Source: Triticum aestivum
Taxonomy: Eukaryota; Streptophyta; Magnoliopsida; Poales; Poaceae
Assembly: GCF_018294505.1 (NCBI RefSeq)
Contig: NC_057795.1
Coordinates: forward strand, 228,464,493-228,528,492
DNA: 64,000 nucleotides
Direction of reading: 5' to 3'
Part shown: in pieces, positions 36,033 to 48,956 of the stretch
How positions within the stretch are numbered: the stretch's first letter is position 1
How the letters are laid out: each line of letters begins with the position of its first letter
Program-made: the position numbers and the translations under genes
Notes under the pieces: model-generated
What the model was told of the DNA's origin: nothing
The model's input: only the letters and a program-made list of their open reading frames with translations
Database searches by the model: none

Positions 36033-37314
36033 GCCATAGGCTCTCACTATGTACATAATATGACAATGTATATATTATGCTCAATATAATAAACCGGCAT
36101 CCTTGCTACAAGCAGGGCCTCCGCCATTTTCCCATATTTCCTGGTTACAAGGGGGCTTCTACTTCCAAAGCGATGACCCGTTTTGTCCATTAAACCGGCT
36201 ATCATGCCATTATACGACTTGGGAGCTTCACACCCAAGGGGCCAAAGAGAGTTCTGTCGCTACAAGCACGACTCAAACATGGGCACCCATTGAGCACAAC
36301 TCACAAAGTTACTTGGGGGCTCTTTGTGTAAATTAACAAAGATTTTGAAAGGACCCTTGTAATTGGTTATCGACCCACGGCTTGGAAGCCTGGTGCATTC
36401 ACCTAAAACCCCGGGTTAACCTGCCTTCATCAAGTAAGCCACTCCTATCCAGGTAATCCTGGCACGACCCGCCGAACGTTTGACAAGTTACTCTCATTGA
36501 GACCCTGAACTTGTCAAAGTTAAAACAACGATTGGTTAGTTGGAGGCCCATCTTAAAAGGCTTTGTCAAATAGTTTAACTCAGTGGCCTGGCAGCCCACG
36601 AAAAGCCTCGAATTTGGGCATGACAGCCCTCGAAAAGCCTCGACTACAAGTTTTATTTGTTTTCGCTTTTACAAAGTTTTATCTTCATTGATCAACTTTT
36701 AAACCGACGTCTCTCGACCCGGCCAGATTATATGTCTTCCTATCAAACCAGCGTTTCTTAACCCGGTGTGGCTTACAGATATCAGCTGTTAAGCATATAA
36801 TCAAGGGTGAACCGGCATCTTTTAATCCGGTCTGGCATTTGACTATACGTTGCCAGAATGATCATCCGGTGTTTATCAATACCCGGTATGACTTATTACG
36901 CAGCAACATAATATGGTGGGTACCTTCCAACACACAGTTTGGGTTTTCACCCTTACTAAACGAGTTGGTGAACCAACAACAGTGATTTAATATCATAGGT
37001 ATGATATGATTCATATTTCAGTACTTTATAACCTTGGTTATGAGGATTCTGTTTCTGTATTGGGTATCATAACCCGTCCGGCGGTAAATCGCCAGGACAT
37101 GTTTAAGTGTTTAACATGCAGAAAGCAGGACTATGCAGAATACTAAGACAAATAAAGCATAGCAATATCATGCTGGATTAAAATATCAAGTAGCATTGCA
37201 CAATGGCAGCAGCTCAAAGTATGACAACTAGCCTGTTACAAGGCGCTTTCAGGCCCAAAATAAGTGATTGTTCTTTACACAACACAATCGGTGAATATCA
37301 ACCCAGTTGTCGGA
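36033..37314 (+). other. 3' non-coding region of Tat-type element
   Basis: Between the pol stop and the end of the antisense ORF. No convincing ORF. Words such as aaccggc, cccggt and ccggtctgg recur. A long spacer here is usual in Tat-lineage elements. Confidence 0.6.
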
Positions 37315-38325
37315 TTAAGACTCATCACCGGGTTGACGAGAGGTGGATGGATCTTCTGGCGTCGGTTCAACCTCCTCCTCCCCATCTAGTGGCTGGAAGT
37401 CAACGGTGGTCCAGTCAATCCGGGTTAAAGCTCGAAAGACAGCCTCTTCACTTATAAGTTCGGACGGTTCAACGTCAGGGGCATAAGTGTGCTTACGGAT
37501 TGGTGGATAAGGTTTTGCGCTTGTTTCACAGCAGTGTCAATCTGTTGGTTGCTGGCATCGCAGAAGGACCGATGTACAGTCAAGTTAGCCTCTTCTGCCA
37601 ATTAACTTGCCAGCGGATGCATCTCCTTTGTCAGGGCTTGAAGGGCTTCATTATCAAATTCTGACCCGTTTTCTTGTTCATCGGGGTAGCCCTTGGCAAT
37701 ATCAACTGGATCCAGATCAGCTATCCATGCTTTGGCCCGAGTCAGTGCCAACAAAGCGCCAGTCCTGGTAGCAGATTGCTTCATTTCTTCTATCTGTGCC
37801 GGTGTCATCGACAATTTGGCTAGTGTCTCCTTGATCAATGTTGGTGCTGGTTTGTTGTATGAGACTGCACAAATAACTTGTTGGGCACCGGTATACAGTT
37901 GCTCTATCAACGTATATGCTGCCTTCAGCTTCATCCGCATGTCAGCACCCAGATGAGCAACACGGCTACCTGAAACGGTTTAAGAATTCACTGTTAAAAC
38001 TGGATATTTTAGAGATGGATAATCAAGCTCTGTACACAAGGTACTTACCAAATATTGCAGATGTCATGGCATTTACTTGCTGTCTGAACCCAGTTAGCTC
38101 TTCTGCCACCGGTTTAAGAGCTGCCTCGGCGTCTTCAGCCCGTTTCAACAAAGCAGCTTTTTCAGTGTCCTAGTTGACACGTTCAGTCTTGACATCATCC
38201 TTTAGTTGTTCCATGGCTGTTAAAGCGCCTTTTAGCTCCTCTTTAGCCTTGGAGGTCTCTGCTTGCTGAGACATAATATTCTCTTAAAGATCAGAAATTT
38301 GGCATGCTTGGTTGGTTATATCAGC
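37315..38325 (-). pseudogene. Antisense ORF (aORF) of Tat-type element, exons B and C
   Basis: Reads opposite to gag-pol. Exon B (38325-38049) follows an acceptor (ctgactgttgcag) and ends at a GTAAGT donor. Exon C starts at 37969 after an acceptor ending ttcag and runs to TAA at 37315-37317. The intron between is 79 bp. The protein is Lys/Glu/Ala-rich and likely coiled coil (KAKEELKGALTAMEQLKDD, then MRMKLKAAYTLIEQL), ending in an acidic tail (DGEEEVEPTPEDPST). In-frame stops: TAA and TAG in exon B, TAA near 37600, and a probable frameshift near 37490. It resembles proteins annotated as 'putative gypsy type transposon' and the antisense genes of Grande-type elements. Function unknown. Exon A is at 59607-59916. 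Confidence 0.75.
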
Positions 38326-38333
38326 CTGCAACA

Positions 38334-38381
38334 GTCAGATGATGAAGATGTTAATATTTTTCTCAAAAGTCCCAAGCATAT
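38334..38381 (+). repeat. 48-bp flanking direct repeat, left copy
   Basis: Starts gtcagatgatgaagatg and ends cccaagcatat, directly before the first base of the LARD. It is identical to 59234-59281. It lies inside the antisense-ORF intron of the Tat element. Confidence 0.97.
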
Positions 38382-39939
38382 TGTAACACCCCGGGTTCGA
38401 TGCGCCAGGTGTCCGCCAGTTATTCGCTGTCGTTGCCATGTCATTTGCTTGCGTGTTGTATTTTGCCATGTCATCATTCGCATTGTGTCATCATGTGCAG
38501 TGCATTGCATCGCATTCGTGTTCGTCTCATGCATCCGAGCCTTTTCCCCATTGTCCGTTTTGCGATCCGGCACTCCTATGCCCTCCGGCGTTCCCCTTTT
38601 GTCTCTCGTTGTGAGCGGGTGTTAAACGTTCTCGGAATGGACCGAGTCTTGACAAGTGGCCTTGGTATACCACCGGTAGACCGCCTGTTAAGTTTCGTGC
38701 CATTTGGAGGTCGTTTGATACTCCAACGGTTAACCGGGTAACCGTAAAGCCCTCTTTTGTTGCAGCCCAACACCCCTTCCAAACTGGCCCAAAACCCATC
38801 CAAACCCCCTCCATGCTCTCGGTCGTTCGATCACGATTGTGTGGGCGAAAACCGCTCCTCATTTGGACTCTCCTAGCTACCAGAAACTATAGATAAGCCT
38901 CCCCCTCCGAAAACCCGGGTCCAAACCCTAGCCATTTTCCTCCCCGCACCACTGGACGCTTTCTCCTCCCACCGGACATGTCCGGCCCCGCCCCCGCGGC
39001 GAATCCGGGCGTGACACGTGTCCCCGCCGGCCTCCTCTCTCTCCCCGCGCCGCCGCGGCCCGCCCGGCCCACGGGAGGCCCGTCCCGGGCCGTGACCAGG
39101 CCCGAGCGCGCCCGTGCCCCGCACGCCTCCCTGCCCTCCGGTCCCCGCCACCGGCGAGCGCCCCGTCGCTGCGCCTGGTGCTCCCCGCCACCCGGCCGGC
39201 CTCCGCCGCCCTCGCCGGGACTCTCCGCCGCCGCCCCTCGGCTCCCGCACCCGCAGGCGCCCGAGCTCCCCGGCCCCGCGCGTCGCTCCTCGTCGCCCGG
39301 CGTCCCGCGCGCCCGAGCCGCCCTTCGCCGGTGCCGGCCGCCGCCGCCGCTCGCCCGTCGCCCCCGCGCCTCCTCTCCGTCGCCCCCGGCCAGATCCGGC
39401 CATGGGAGGGCCTGATCCAACCGCCCCGCGCCTCCCCGGCCTCTTCCTCCTCGTCTCCGGCGACGAACTCCGGGGATCCTCGAAATCCGTGCAGCCCTAG
39501 GTTGACCCCCGAAATTCCTCCAAGTCCCCGTAATTTTTTGACATTATCATGCCATGTTCATCGCATCATATCTCTGCATCCATAGCTCCGTTTTGTGCGT
39601 GTAATATGTCAAATTGTTCGTCTCAACGAGTACTTCATTTCATTCCATTGCATCATGTTCATTTGAGCTCATCTTGATGCCTGAATCATCGTTGCAAGAG
39701 TGCTTCATAATGTTGTCTGCTGTCTGTTAACAGAACTTGCTCATTTGTCATTTTTGCCATGATTGATGTGTGCATCCTATGAGGTTGATGTCTACATGTG
39801 TTTTGATCTATGCCATGTCTTCTTTATAGAGGTGCTTACCATGTATTTTTGTGATCAATGTGGTGACTAGCACAAGCATGCAAACTAGGCATCGTGATAT
39901 TGCTGATTTCAGTCCCTGTTATGCTGTTATTTTGATGCC

Positions 39940-40440
39940 ATGTAAACTTGATGCTACAGAGAGATCCATGCATATTTTGAGATACTTCAGTAAGGGTGTT
40001 TTGAACATGTGGTTATTGTCTATCCATTGATGCCCCTGGTTGCAATTATGGAGTAGTCTAGCATGTCATTTTCGTGCTCTACTTTTGCTTCAAAATGTTT
40101 CCTGGCAGATTGTTTACATGTTATTCAATTTTGCCAAGGCTGTTGTAGTTGATCCTTGCATGCTATGAACTTGTTCTTGCCTTGGTTTGTTTCACAAACA
40201 TGTCTTCTTGCTTATGCTATGCTTATCTTGTCATGCAATGACTTGTGGTGAGTGAATCAAGCTTGTTAAGTAGGGTACTTGCTGTTGCTGTTTTGCTAGG
40301 CTGAATCTGTTATTTCGTGATGCTATGTAAACCTGCTGCTACTAGTCATTCTATGCATAATCTGGAGATGTTCACTAAGGGTGTTTTGTTATACATGTTA
40401 TGCTCTATCCATCCATGCCCCTGGTTGCAATTATAGCCTG
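39940..40440 (+). repeat. Degenerate internal tandem repeat in LARD LTR
   Basis: The segment containing taagggtgtttt ... ctatccat ... tgcccctggttgcaatta occurs at about 39990-40050 and again about 380 bp later at 40377-40435. A third, weaker relative (cagtaagggactg...) is near 40758. The same structure is kept in the right LTR. Confidence 0.7.
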
Positions 40441-42104
40441 TTGTAGCTTGTTGTAATCTTGCTCCAAAGTAGCTAAATAATGTTGCTGTCAGCCTGTTAA
40501 CATTAAGTTCAGTTGTTGCCATGATTGTTGCTAGTGATACATGCACCCTATGAACTTGCTCTTGCCATGCTTAGCTTCATAAACATGCCTTCTTACTGTT
40601 GGTTGCCTTGTCATGCCATTTAATGCTCTGTGGTGAGTGGTACAATCTCATCTACATGCCTACTTATCGTTGTTCCTGCCATGTTTGAATCTGTAATATA
40701 ACTTGCTATGTTTACATGGGTGCCATCATATTTTCTGATCCTTTTTGGCTCATGGTCAGTAAGGGACTGTTGTTCTATGCATTTAGTAGTATCATGCCAT
40801 GCCTTTGTTTGCCATTATAAGTTCCTGTAACATGTTTGATAGCTCTAAACATTGCAACCTGATGTTATTTTCTGCAAAGTCTGAACTGTTATTATTTGCA
40901 ATCTTGCCATGTGTGTTTGAGCATGTTCTAGTGATTTCTGGAGTTAGCTCAGTGTTCATGTTTTGTTATGCTTTACCTGTACATCATGTCCATGCCTTTT
41001 TTATCATGTTGAGATGCTGTAGCATATTGTTTTGATGCTTGCAAGATGCCTAGTTGCTGTTTTGGGCAGATTGTTGCTATAACTTGTATAGTGTGTGTGT
41101 GTTGAACCGTCGCTCCGTTTTGAGTGTGCTCTATATGAAACTTGCTTAGAATTGCATGTAGTTTCATATTATCATGTTGCATCCTTGTTTCGAGGTGTTT
41201 GCTTGATGTTTGTATGCATTTTGCATCAATGCCATGTTTATCTTGTTTTGCTCATATCTTCTAGGCCGTAGCTCCGAACTAAATGAACTTTATATGTAAC
41301 TTGACTAGAATCTCGTGTAGATCATCTTGGTGCATCTTAACTTGTTGTTTAACAACTTGAACATAAGGTTTATTCAGATCTGGACCATCTTCAAAATTTG
41401 CATATGAGGACTTACCGGATTAGTTCTATGTTGTTCCCGGCCTCATTTAGACTTGCCTTGATGTGTTGCTCTTGTTTGCATCATCTCTTGCCATGAGTAA
41501 CCTCATCTATTTGTCATGCATCATGCTTGTTGTGCATCATGTCATGTTCATGTGTGGTGTGTTTACCATGTTGTGTGCTTCTTCTTATTAGTTCCTGTTT
41601 CGTTGCGATCGTGAGGATTCGTTTGTCTACGCTTGGTTCGGCTTCATTCGTTCGTCTTCTTCATGGACTCGTTCTTCTTCCTTGCGGGATTTCAGGCAAG
41701 ATGACCGCTACCCTGGATCTCACTACTATCATTGCTATGCTAGTTGCTTCGTTCTATCGCTATGCTGCATTACCTATCTGTTGCTCATCAAGCCTCCCAT
41801 ATTGCCATGAACCTCTAACCTTTGACACCTTTCCTATGCAAACCATTGCTTGGCTATGTTACCGCTTTGCTCAGCCCCTCTTATAGCGTTGCTAGTTGCA
41901 GGTGAAGTTGAAGATTGCTCCATGGCGGACAGGATTTTGTTGGGATATCACAATATCTCTTATATTATTAATGCATCTATATACTTGGTAAAGGGTGGAA
42001 GACTCGGCCTTATGCCTGGTGTTTTGTTCCACTCTTGCCACCCTAGTTTCCGTCATACCAGTGTTATGTTCCCGGATTTTGCGTTCCTTACGCGGTTGGG
42101 TGAT

Positions 42105-42109
42105 TTATG
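42105..42109 (+). repeat. 5-bp target site duplication, left (TTATG)
   Basis: Identical to 50698-50702. The uninterrupted sequence in the other LARD LTR (about 58053) has a single TTATG. Confidence 0.97.
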
Positions 42110-43854
42110 TGAAGGAAATATGCCCTAGAGGCAATAATAAAGTTATTATTTATTTCCTTATAATCATGATAAATGTTTATTATTCATGCTAGAATTGTAT
42201 TTACTGGAAACATAATACATGTGTGAATACATAGACAAACAGAGTGTCACTAGTATGCCTCTACTTGACTAGCTCGTTAATCAAAGATGGTTATGTTTCC
42301 TAACCATGAACAATGAGTTGTTATTTGATTAACGAGGTCACATCATTAGTAGAATGATCTAATTGACATGACCCATTCCATTAGCTTAGCACCCGATCGT
42401 TTAGTATGTTGCTATTGCTTTCTTCATGACTTATACATGTTCCTATGACTATGAGATTATGCAACTCCCGTTTACCGGAGGAACACTTTGGGTACTACCA
42501 AACGTCACAACGTAACTGGGTGATTATAAAGGAGTACTACAGGTGTCTCCAATGGTCGATGTTGGGTTGGCATATTTCGAGATTAGGATTTGTCACTCCG
42601 ATTGTCGGAGAGGTATCTCTGGGCCCTCTCGGTAATACACATCACATAAGCCTTGCAAGCATTACAACTAATATGTTAGTTGTGAGATGATGTATCATGG
42701 AACGAGTAAAGAGACTTGCTGGTAACGAGATTGAACTAGGTATTGGATACCGACGATCGAATCTCGGGCAAGTAGCATACCGATGACAAAGGGAACAACG
42801 TATGTTGTTATGCGGTCTGACCGATAAAGATCTTCGTAGAATATGTAGGAGCCAATATGGGCATCCAGGTCCCGCTATTGGTTATTGACCGGAGACGTGT
42901 CTCGGTCATGTCTACATTGTTCTCGAACCCGTAGGGTCCGCACGCTTAAGGTTACGATGACAGTTATATTATGAGTTTATGCATTTTGATGTACCGAAGG
43001 TTGTTCGGAGTCCCGGATGTGATCACGGACATGACGAGGAGTCTCTAAATGGTCGAGACATAAAGATTGATATATTGGAAGCCTATGTTTGGACATCGGA
43101 AGTGTTCCGGGTGAAATCGGGATTTTACCGGGTTACCGGGAGGTTACCGGAACCCCCCGGGAGCCATATGGGCCTTCATGGGCCTTAGTGGAAAGGAGAA
43201 AGGGGCAGCCCAAGGGGGCTGCGCGCCTCCCCCCTTCCCCTAGTCCTATTAGGACTAGGAGAGGTGGCCGGCCACCCCTCTCCCTCTTTCCCCCTTGGGA
43301 ATCCTAGTTGGAATAGGATTGGGGGGGGGGGGAGTCCTACTCCCGGTAGGAGTAGGACTCCTCCTGCGCCTCTCTCTCTTGGCCGGCGCCCCCTCCCCCC
43401 TTGGTTCCTTTATATACTGAGGTAGAGGCACCCCAAAGACACACAAGTTGACACAAGTTGATCCACGTGATCTATTCCTTAGCCGTGTGCGGTGCCCCCT
43501 GCCACCATATTCCTCGATAATACTGTAGCGGAGTTTAGGTGAAGCCCTGCTGCTGTAGTTCATCAAGATCGTCACCACGCCATCGTGCTGACGAAACTCT
43601 TCCCCGACACTTTGCTGGATCGGATTCCGGGGATCGTCATCGAGCTGAACGTGTGCTCGAACTCGGAGGTGCCGTAGTTTCGGTGCTTGATCGGTTGGAT
43701 CGAGAAGACGTACGACTACTTCCTCTACGTCGTGTCATCGCTTCCGCAGTCGGTCTGCGTTGGGTACGTAGACAATACTCTCCCCTCATTGCTATGCATC
43801 ACATGATCTTGCGTGTGCGTAGGAAATTTTTTGAAATTACTACGAAACCCAACA
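42110..43854 (+). repeat. 5' LTR of plus-strand Copia element
   Basis: Starts TGAAGGAAATATGCCC and ends CCCAACA. A TATA motif is at 43411-43416, upstream of the presumed transcription start. 1745 bp. Nearly identical to 48957-50697. Confidence 0.96.
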
Positions 43855-43855
43855 G

Positions 43856-43868
43856 TGGCATCCGAGCC
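43856..43868 (+). promoter_or_regulatory. Primer binding site variant (TGGCATCCGAGCC)
   Basis: One base after the LTR, with the same two-mismatch variant of the initiator-Met site as the minus-strand copy. Confidence 0.8.
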
Positions 43869-45142
43869 TAGGTTATTGATGTTGATGTTATATGCACGAG
43901 TAGAACACAAGTGAGTTGTGGACGATACAAGTCATACTACCTACCAGCATGTCATACTTTGGTTCGGCGGTATTGTTGGACGAGACGACCCAGACCAACC
44001 TTACGCGTACGCTTATGCGAGACCGGTTCCCTCGACGTGCTTTGCACAGAGATGGCTTGCGGGCGACTGTCTCTCCAACTTTAGTTGAACCAAGTATGGC
44101 TACGCCCGGTCCTTGCGAAGGTTAAAACGGAGTCTATTTGACAAACTATCGTTGTGGTTTTGATGCGTAGGTGAGATTGGTTCTTACTTAAGCCCATAGC
44201 AGCCACGTAAAACATGCAACAACAAAGTAGAGGACGTCTAACTTGTTTTTGCAGGGCATGTTGTGATGTGATATGGTCAAGGCATGATGCTGAATTTTAT
44301 TGTATGAGATGATCATGTTTTGTAACCAAGTTATCGGCAACTGGCAGGAGCCATATGGTTGTCGCTTTATTGTATGCAATGCAATCGCGATGTAATGCTT
44401 TACTTTATTACTAAACGGTAGTGATAGTCGTGAAAGCATAAGATTGGCAAGATGACAACGATGCTACGATGGAGATCAAGGTGTCGCGCCGGTGACGATG
44501 GTGATCATGACGGTGCTTCGGAGATGGAGATCACAAGCACAAGATGATGATGGCCATATCATATCACTTATATTGATTGCATGTGATGTTTATCTTTTTA
44601 TGCATCTTATCTTGCTTTGATTGACGGTAGCATTATAAGATGATCTCTCACTAAATTATCAAGAAGTGTTCTCCCTGAGTATGCACCGTTGCCAAAGTTC
44701 GTCGTGCCCAGACACCACGTGATGATCGGGTGTGATAAGCTCTACGTCCATCTACAACGGGTGCAAGCCAGTTTTTGCACACGCAGAATACTCAGGTTAA
44801 ACTTGACGAGCCTAGCATATGCAGATATGGCCTCGGAACACGGAGACTGAAAGGTCGAGCGTGAATCATATAGTAGATATGATCAACATAAACGATGTTC
44901 ACCATTGAAAACTACTCCATCTCACGTGATGATCGGTCATGGTTTAGTTGATTTGGATCACGCGATCACTTAGAGGATTAGAGGGATGTCTATCTAAGTG
45001 GGAGTTCTTAAGTAATATGATTAATTGAACTCAAATTTATCATGAACTTAGTCCTGGTAGTATTTTGCAAATTATGTTGTAGATCAATAGCTCGCGTTTT
45101 TGCTTTCATATGTTTATTTTGATATTTTCCTAGAGAAAAATT
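43869..45142 (+). other. Leader of plus-strand Copia element
   Basis: Non-coding. Corresponds in reverse to 3169-4385. The position of the gag ATG is mutated: atggctcgtgtt of the other copy is atagctcgcgtt here (about 45090). Confidence 0.7.
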
Positions 45143-46140
45143 GTGTTGAAAAATGTTAGTAGCAATGATGCGGATTGGATCCGTGATCTGAGGTTTATCC
45201 TCATTGCTGCACAGAAAAATTATGTCCTTAATGCACCGCTAGGTGACAGACCTATTGCAGGAGCAGATGCAGACGTTATGAACGTTTGGCTAGCTCAATA
45301 TGATGACTACTTGATAGTTTTGTGCACCATGCTTTATGGCTTAGAATCGGGACTTCAAAGACGTTTTGAACGTCATGGACCATATGAGATGTTCCTGGAG
45401 TTGAAGTTAATATTTCAAGCAAATACCCGAGTTGAGAGATATGAAGTCTCCAACAAGTTCTATAGCTAAAAGATGGAGGAGAATCGCTCAACTAGTGAGC
45501 ATGTACTTAGATTGTCTGGGTACTTCAATCACTTGAATCAAGTGGGAGATAATCTTCCAGATAAGATAGTGATTGACAGAATTCTCTAGTCACCACCACC
45601 AAGTTAGTAGAACTTCGTGATGAACTATAATGCAAGGGATGACGTAAACAATTCCCGAGCTCTTCGTGATGCTAAAATCGACGAAGGTAGAAATCAAGAA
45701 AAACATCAAGTGTTGATGGTAGACAAAGACCACTAGTTTCAAGAAAAGGGCAAAGGGAAGAAGGGGAACTTCAAGAAGAACGGCAAGCGAGTTGCTGCTC
45801 AAGTGAAGAAGCCCAAGTCTGGTCCTAAGCCTGAGACTAAGTGCTTCTACTACAAAGGGATTGGTCACTGGAAGCGGAACTACCCCAAGTGATTGGCGGA
45901 TAAGAAGGATGGCAAAGTGAACATAAGTATATTTGATATACATGTTATTGATGTGTACTTTACTAGTGTTTATAGCAAACCCCTTAGTATTAGGTACTAG
46001 TTCAGTTACTAAGATTAGTAACTCGAAATGGGAGTTGCAGAATAAACAAAGACTAGTTGAAGGGGAAGTGACGATGAGTGTTGGAAGTAGTTCCAAGATT
46101 AATATGATCATCATCGCACACTCCCTATACTTTCGGGATT
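45090..46140 (+). pseudogene. Copia gag, heavily decayed, start codon lost
   Basis: Aligns with the gag of the minus-strand copy: RDLRFILIAAQKNYVL, LQRRFERHGPYEMFLELKL, then TAA at 45467-45469, then fragments in other frames down to a degraded zinc knuckle (CFYYKGIGHWKRN, second Cys lost). The normal ATG is ATA. Several stops and indels follow. It cannot yield capsid protein, so the element could only have moved with proteins from another copy. Confidence 0.9.
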
Positions 46141-46275
46141 AGTGTTGCAACTAAATAAGTGTTATTTGGTGTTGGCATTGAGCATGAATATGATTTGATC
46201 ATGTTTATTGCAATACGGTTATTCATTTAAGTAAGAGAATAAACTGTTGTTCTGTTTACATGAATAAAACCTTAT

Positions 46276-48540
46276 ATGGTTACACACCCAATGAAAAATG
46301 GATCATTGGATCTCGATCGTAGTGATACACATATTCATAATATTGAAACCAAAAGATGCAAAGTTAATAATGATAGTGCAACTTATTTGTGGCACTGCCG
46401 TTTGGGTCATATCGGTGTAAAGCGCATGAAGATACTCCATAAAGATGGATTTTCGGAATCACTTGGTTATGAATCATTTGATGCTTGCGAACCGTGCCTT
46501 TTGGGCAAGATGACTAAAACTCCATTCTCCAGAACAATGGAACGTGCTACTGACTTATTGGAAATAATACATACCGATGTATGCAATCCAATGAGTGTTG
46601 ATGCTCGTGGCAAGTATCATTATTTTCTGATCTTCACAGATGATTTGAGCAGATATGAGTATATCTACTTAATGAAACACAAGTCTGAAACATTTGAAAA
46701 GTTCAAAGAATTTCAGAGTGAAGTGAAAAATCATCGTAACAAGAAAATAAAGTTTCTACGATCTGATCGTAGAGAAGAGTATTTGAGTTACGAGTTTGGC
46801 CTTCAGTTAAAAAACAATGTGAAATAGTTTCACTACTCATGCCACCTGGAACACCACAATGGTGTGTCCGAACGTCATAATTGTACTTTATTGGATATGG
46901 TGCAACCTATGATGTTTCTTACCGATTTACCACTATCGTTTTGGGGTTATGCATTAAAGACAGCTACATTCACGTTAAATAGGGCACCATCAAAATCCGT
47001 TGAGATGACGCCTTATGAACTGTGGTTTGGCAAGAAACCAAAGTTGTCGTTTCTTAAAGTTTGGGGCTGCGATGCTTATGTGAAAAAACTTCAACCTGAT
47101 AAGCTCGAACCCAAATCGGAGAAATGTGTCTTCATAGGATACCCAAAGGAAACTGTTGGGTACATCTTCTATCATAGATCCGAAGGCAAGACACTCGTTG
47201 CTAAGAATGGATCATTTCTAGAGAAGGAGTTTCTCTCGAAAGAAGTGAGTGGGAGGAAAGTAGAACTTGACGAGGTAACTGTACCTGCTCCCTTACTGGA
47301 AAGTAGTTCATCACAGAAAACTGTTTCAGTGACACCTACACCAGTTAGTGAGGAAGCCAATGATAATGATCATGAAACTTCAGATCAAGATACTACTGAA
47401 CCTCGTAGATCAACCAGAGTAAGATCCGCGCCAGAGTGGTACGATAATCCTGTTCTGGAAGTCATGCTACTAGATCATGATGAACCTACGAACTATGAAG
47501 AAGCGATGGTGAGCCCAGATTCCGCAAAGTGGCTTGAAGCCATGAAATCTGAGATATGATCCATGTATGAGAACAAAGTATGGACTTTGATTAACTTGCT
47601 CGATGATCAGCAAGCCATGTTAAATGAATGGATCTTCAAGAGGAAGACGGACACTGATAGTAGTATTACTATCTACCAAGCTCGACTTGTTGCGAAAGGT
47701 TTTCAACAAGTTCAAGGTGTTGAATACGATGAGATTTTCTCACTCGTATCGATGCTTAAGTCTGTCTGAATCATGTTAGCAATTGCCACATTTTATGAAA
47801 TCTGGCAAATGGATGTCAAAACTGCATTCCTTAATAGATTTATTAAAAAAGGGTTGTATATGATGCAACCAGAAGGTTTTGTCAATCCTAAAGGTACTAA
47901 CAAAATGTGCAAGCTCCAGCGATCCATCTATGGACTGGTGCAAGCATCTCGGAGTTGGAATATACGCTTTGATAAGTTGATCAAAGCATATAGTTTTATA
48001 TGGACTTACGATGAAGCCTGTATTTACAATAAAGTGAGTGGGAGCACTACAGCTTTTCTGATTAGTATATGTGAGTGACATATTGTTGATCAGAAATGAT
48101 GTAGAATTTTTCTGCAAAGCATAAAGGAGTGTTTTGAAGGAGTTCTTTAAAAAGAAAAGACCTCAGTAAAAGCTACTTACATATTGAGCATCAAGATCTA
48201 TTGAGATAGATCAAGACGCTTGATAATATTTTCAATGAGTACATACCTTGGCAAGATTTTGAAGTAGTTCAAAATGGAACAGTCAAAGAAAGAGTTCTTG
48301 CCTGTGTTACAAGGTGTGAAATTGAGTAAGACTCAATGCCCGACCACTGCAGAAGATAGAGAGAATATGAAAGATGTTCCCTATGCCTTAGTCATAGGTT
48401 CTATAAAGTATGCTATGCTATGTACCAGACCTATTGTATACCTTGCTCTAAATTTGGCAAGGGAGTACAATAGTGATCTAGGAGTAGATCACTGGACATT
48501 GGTCAAGAATATCCTTAGTAAGGACTAAGGAGATGTTTCT
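46276..48540 (+). pseudogene. Copia pol (integrase, RT, RNase H remnants)
   Basis: 46276-46827: pre-integrase HCRLGHIGVKRMK and integrase start (IHTDVCNP, LRSDRREEY; the usual GG after DR is lost). Frameshift at about 46825, then VSERHN with the catalytic Glu and the integrase C-terminus (46864-47559). A TGA at 47557-47559 corresponds to Gly, and a TGA at 47767-47769 follows MLKSV, as in the other copy. RT continues (MDVKTAFLN, QRSIYGLVQASRSWN) and shifts frame near 48060. The catalytic YVDD reads YVSD. RNase H is present only in pieces, with a large deletion (about 48650). Non-functional. Confidence 0.92.
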
Positions 48541-48946
48541 CGATTATGGAGGTGATAAAAGAGTTGGTTGTAAAAGTTACATCAGTGCAAACTTTTACAC
48601 TGATCCAGATGACTCTAAGTCTCAACCTGGATACATATTGAAAGTGGGAGAAATTAGCTAGAGTAGCTTCGTGCAAAGCATTGTGGACATAAAATATTTG
48701 CAAAATACATACGGATCTGAATGTGACAGACCCGTTGACTAAGCTTCTCTCACGAGCAAAACATGATCACACCTTAGTACTCTTTGGGTGTTAATCACAT
48801 AGCAATGTGAACTAGATTATTGACTCTAGTAAACCCTTTGGATGTTGGTCCCATGATGATGTGAACTATGGGTGTTAATCATATACAGATATGAATATCG
48901 ATGTGAATCACATGGTGATGTGATCTAGATTATTGACTCTAGTGCA
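48541..48946 (+). other. 3' non-coding region of Copia element
   Basis: Decayed RNase H end and spacer. The motif agattattgactctagt occurs twice (about 48814 and 48927) with related text between, a short internal duplication. Confidence 0.6.
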
Positions 48947-48956
48947 AGTGGGAGAC
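48947..48956 (+). promoter_or_regulatory. Copia polypurine tract
   Basis: gtgggagac directly upstream of the 3' LTR, the usual position of the plus-strand primer. Confidence 0.75.
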
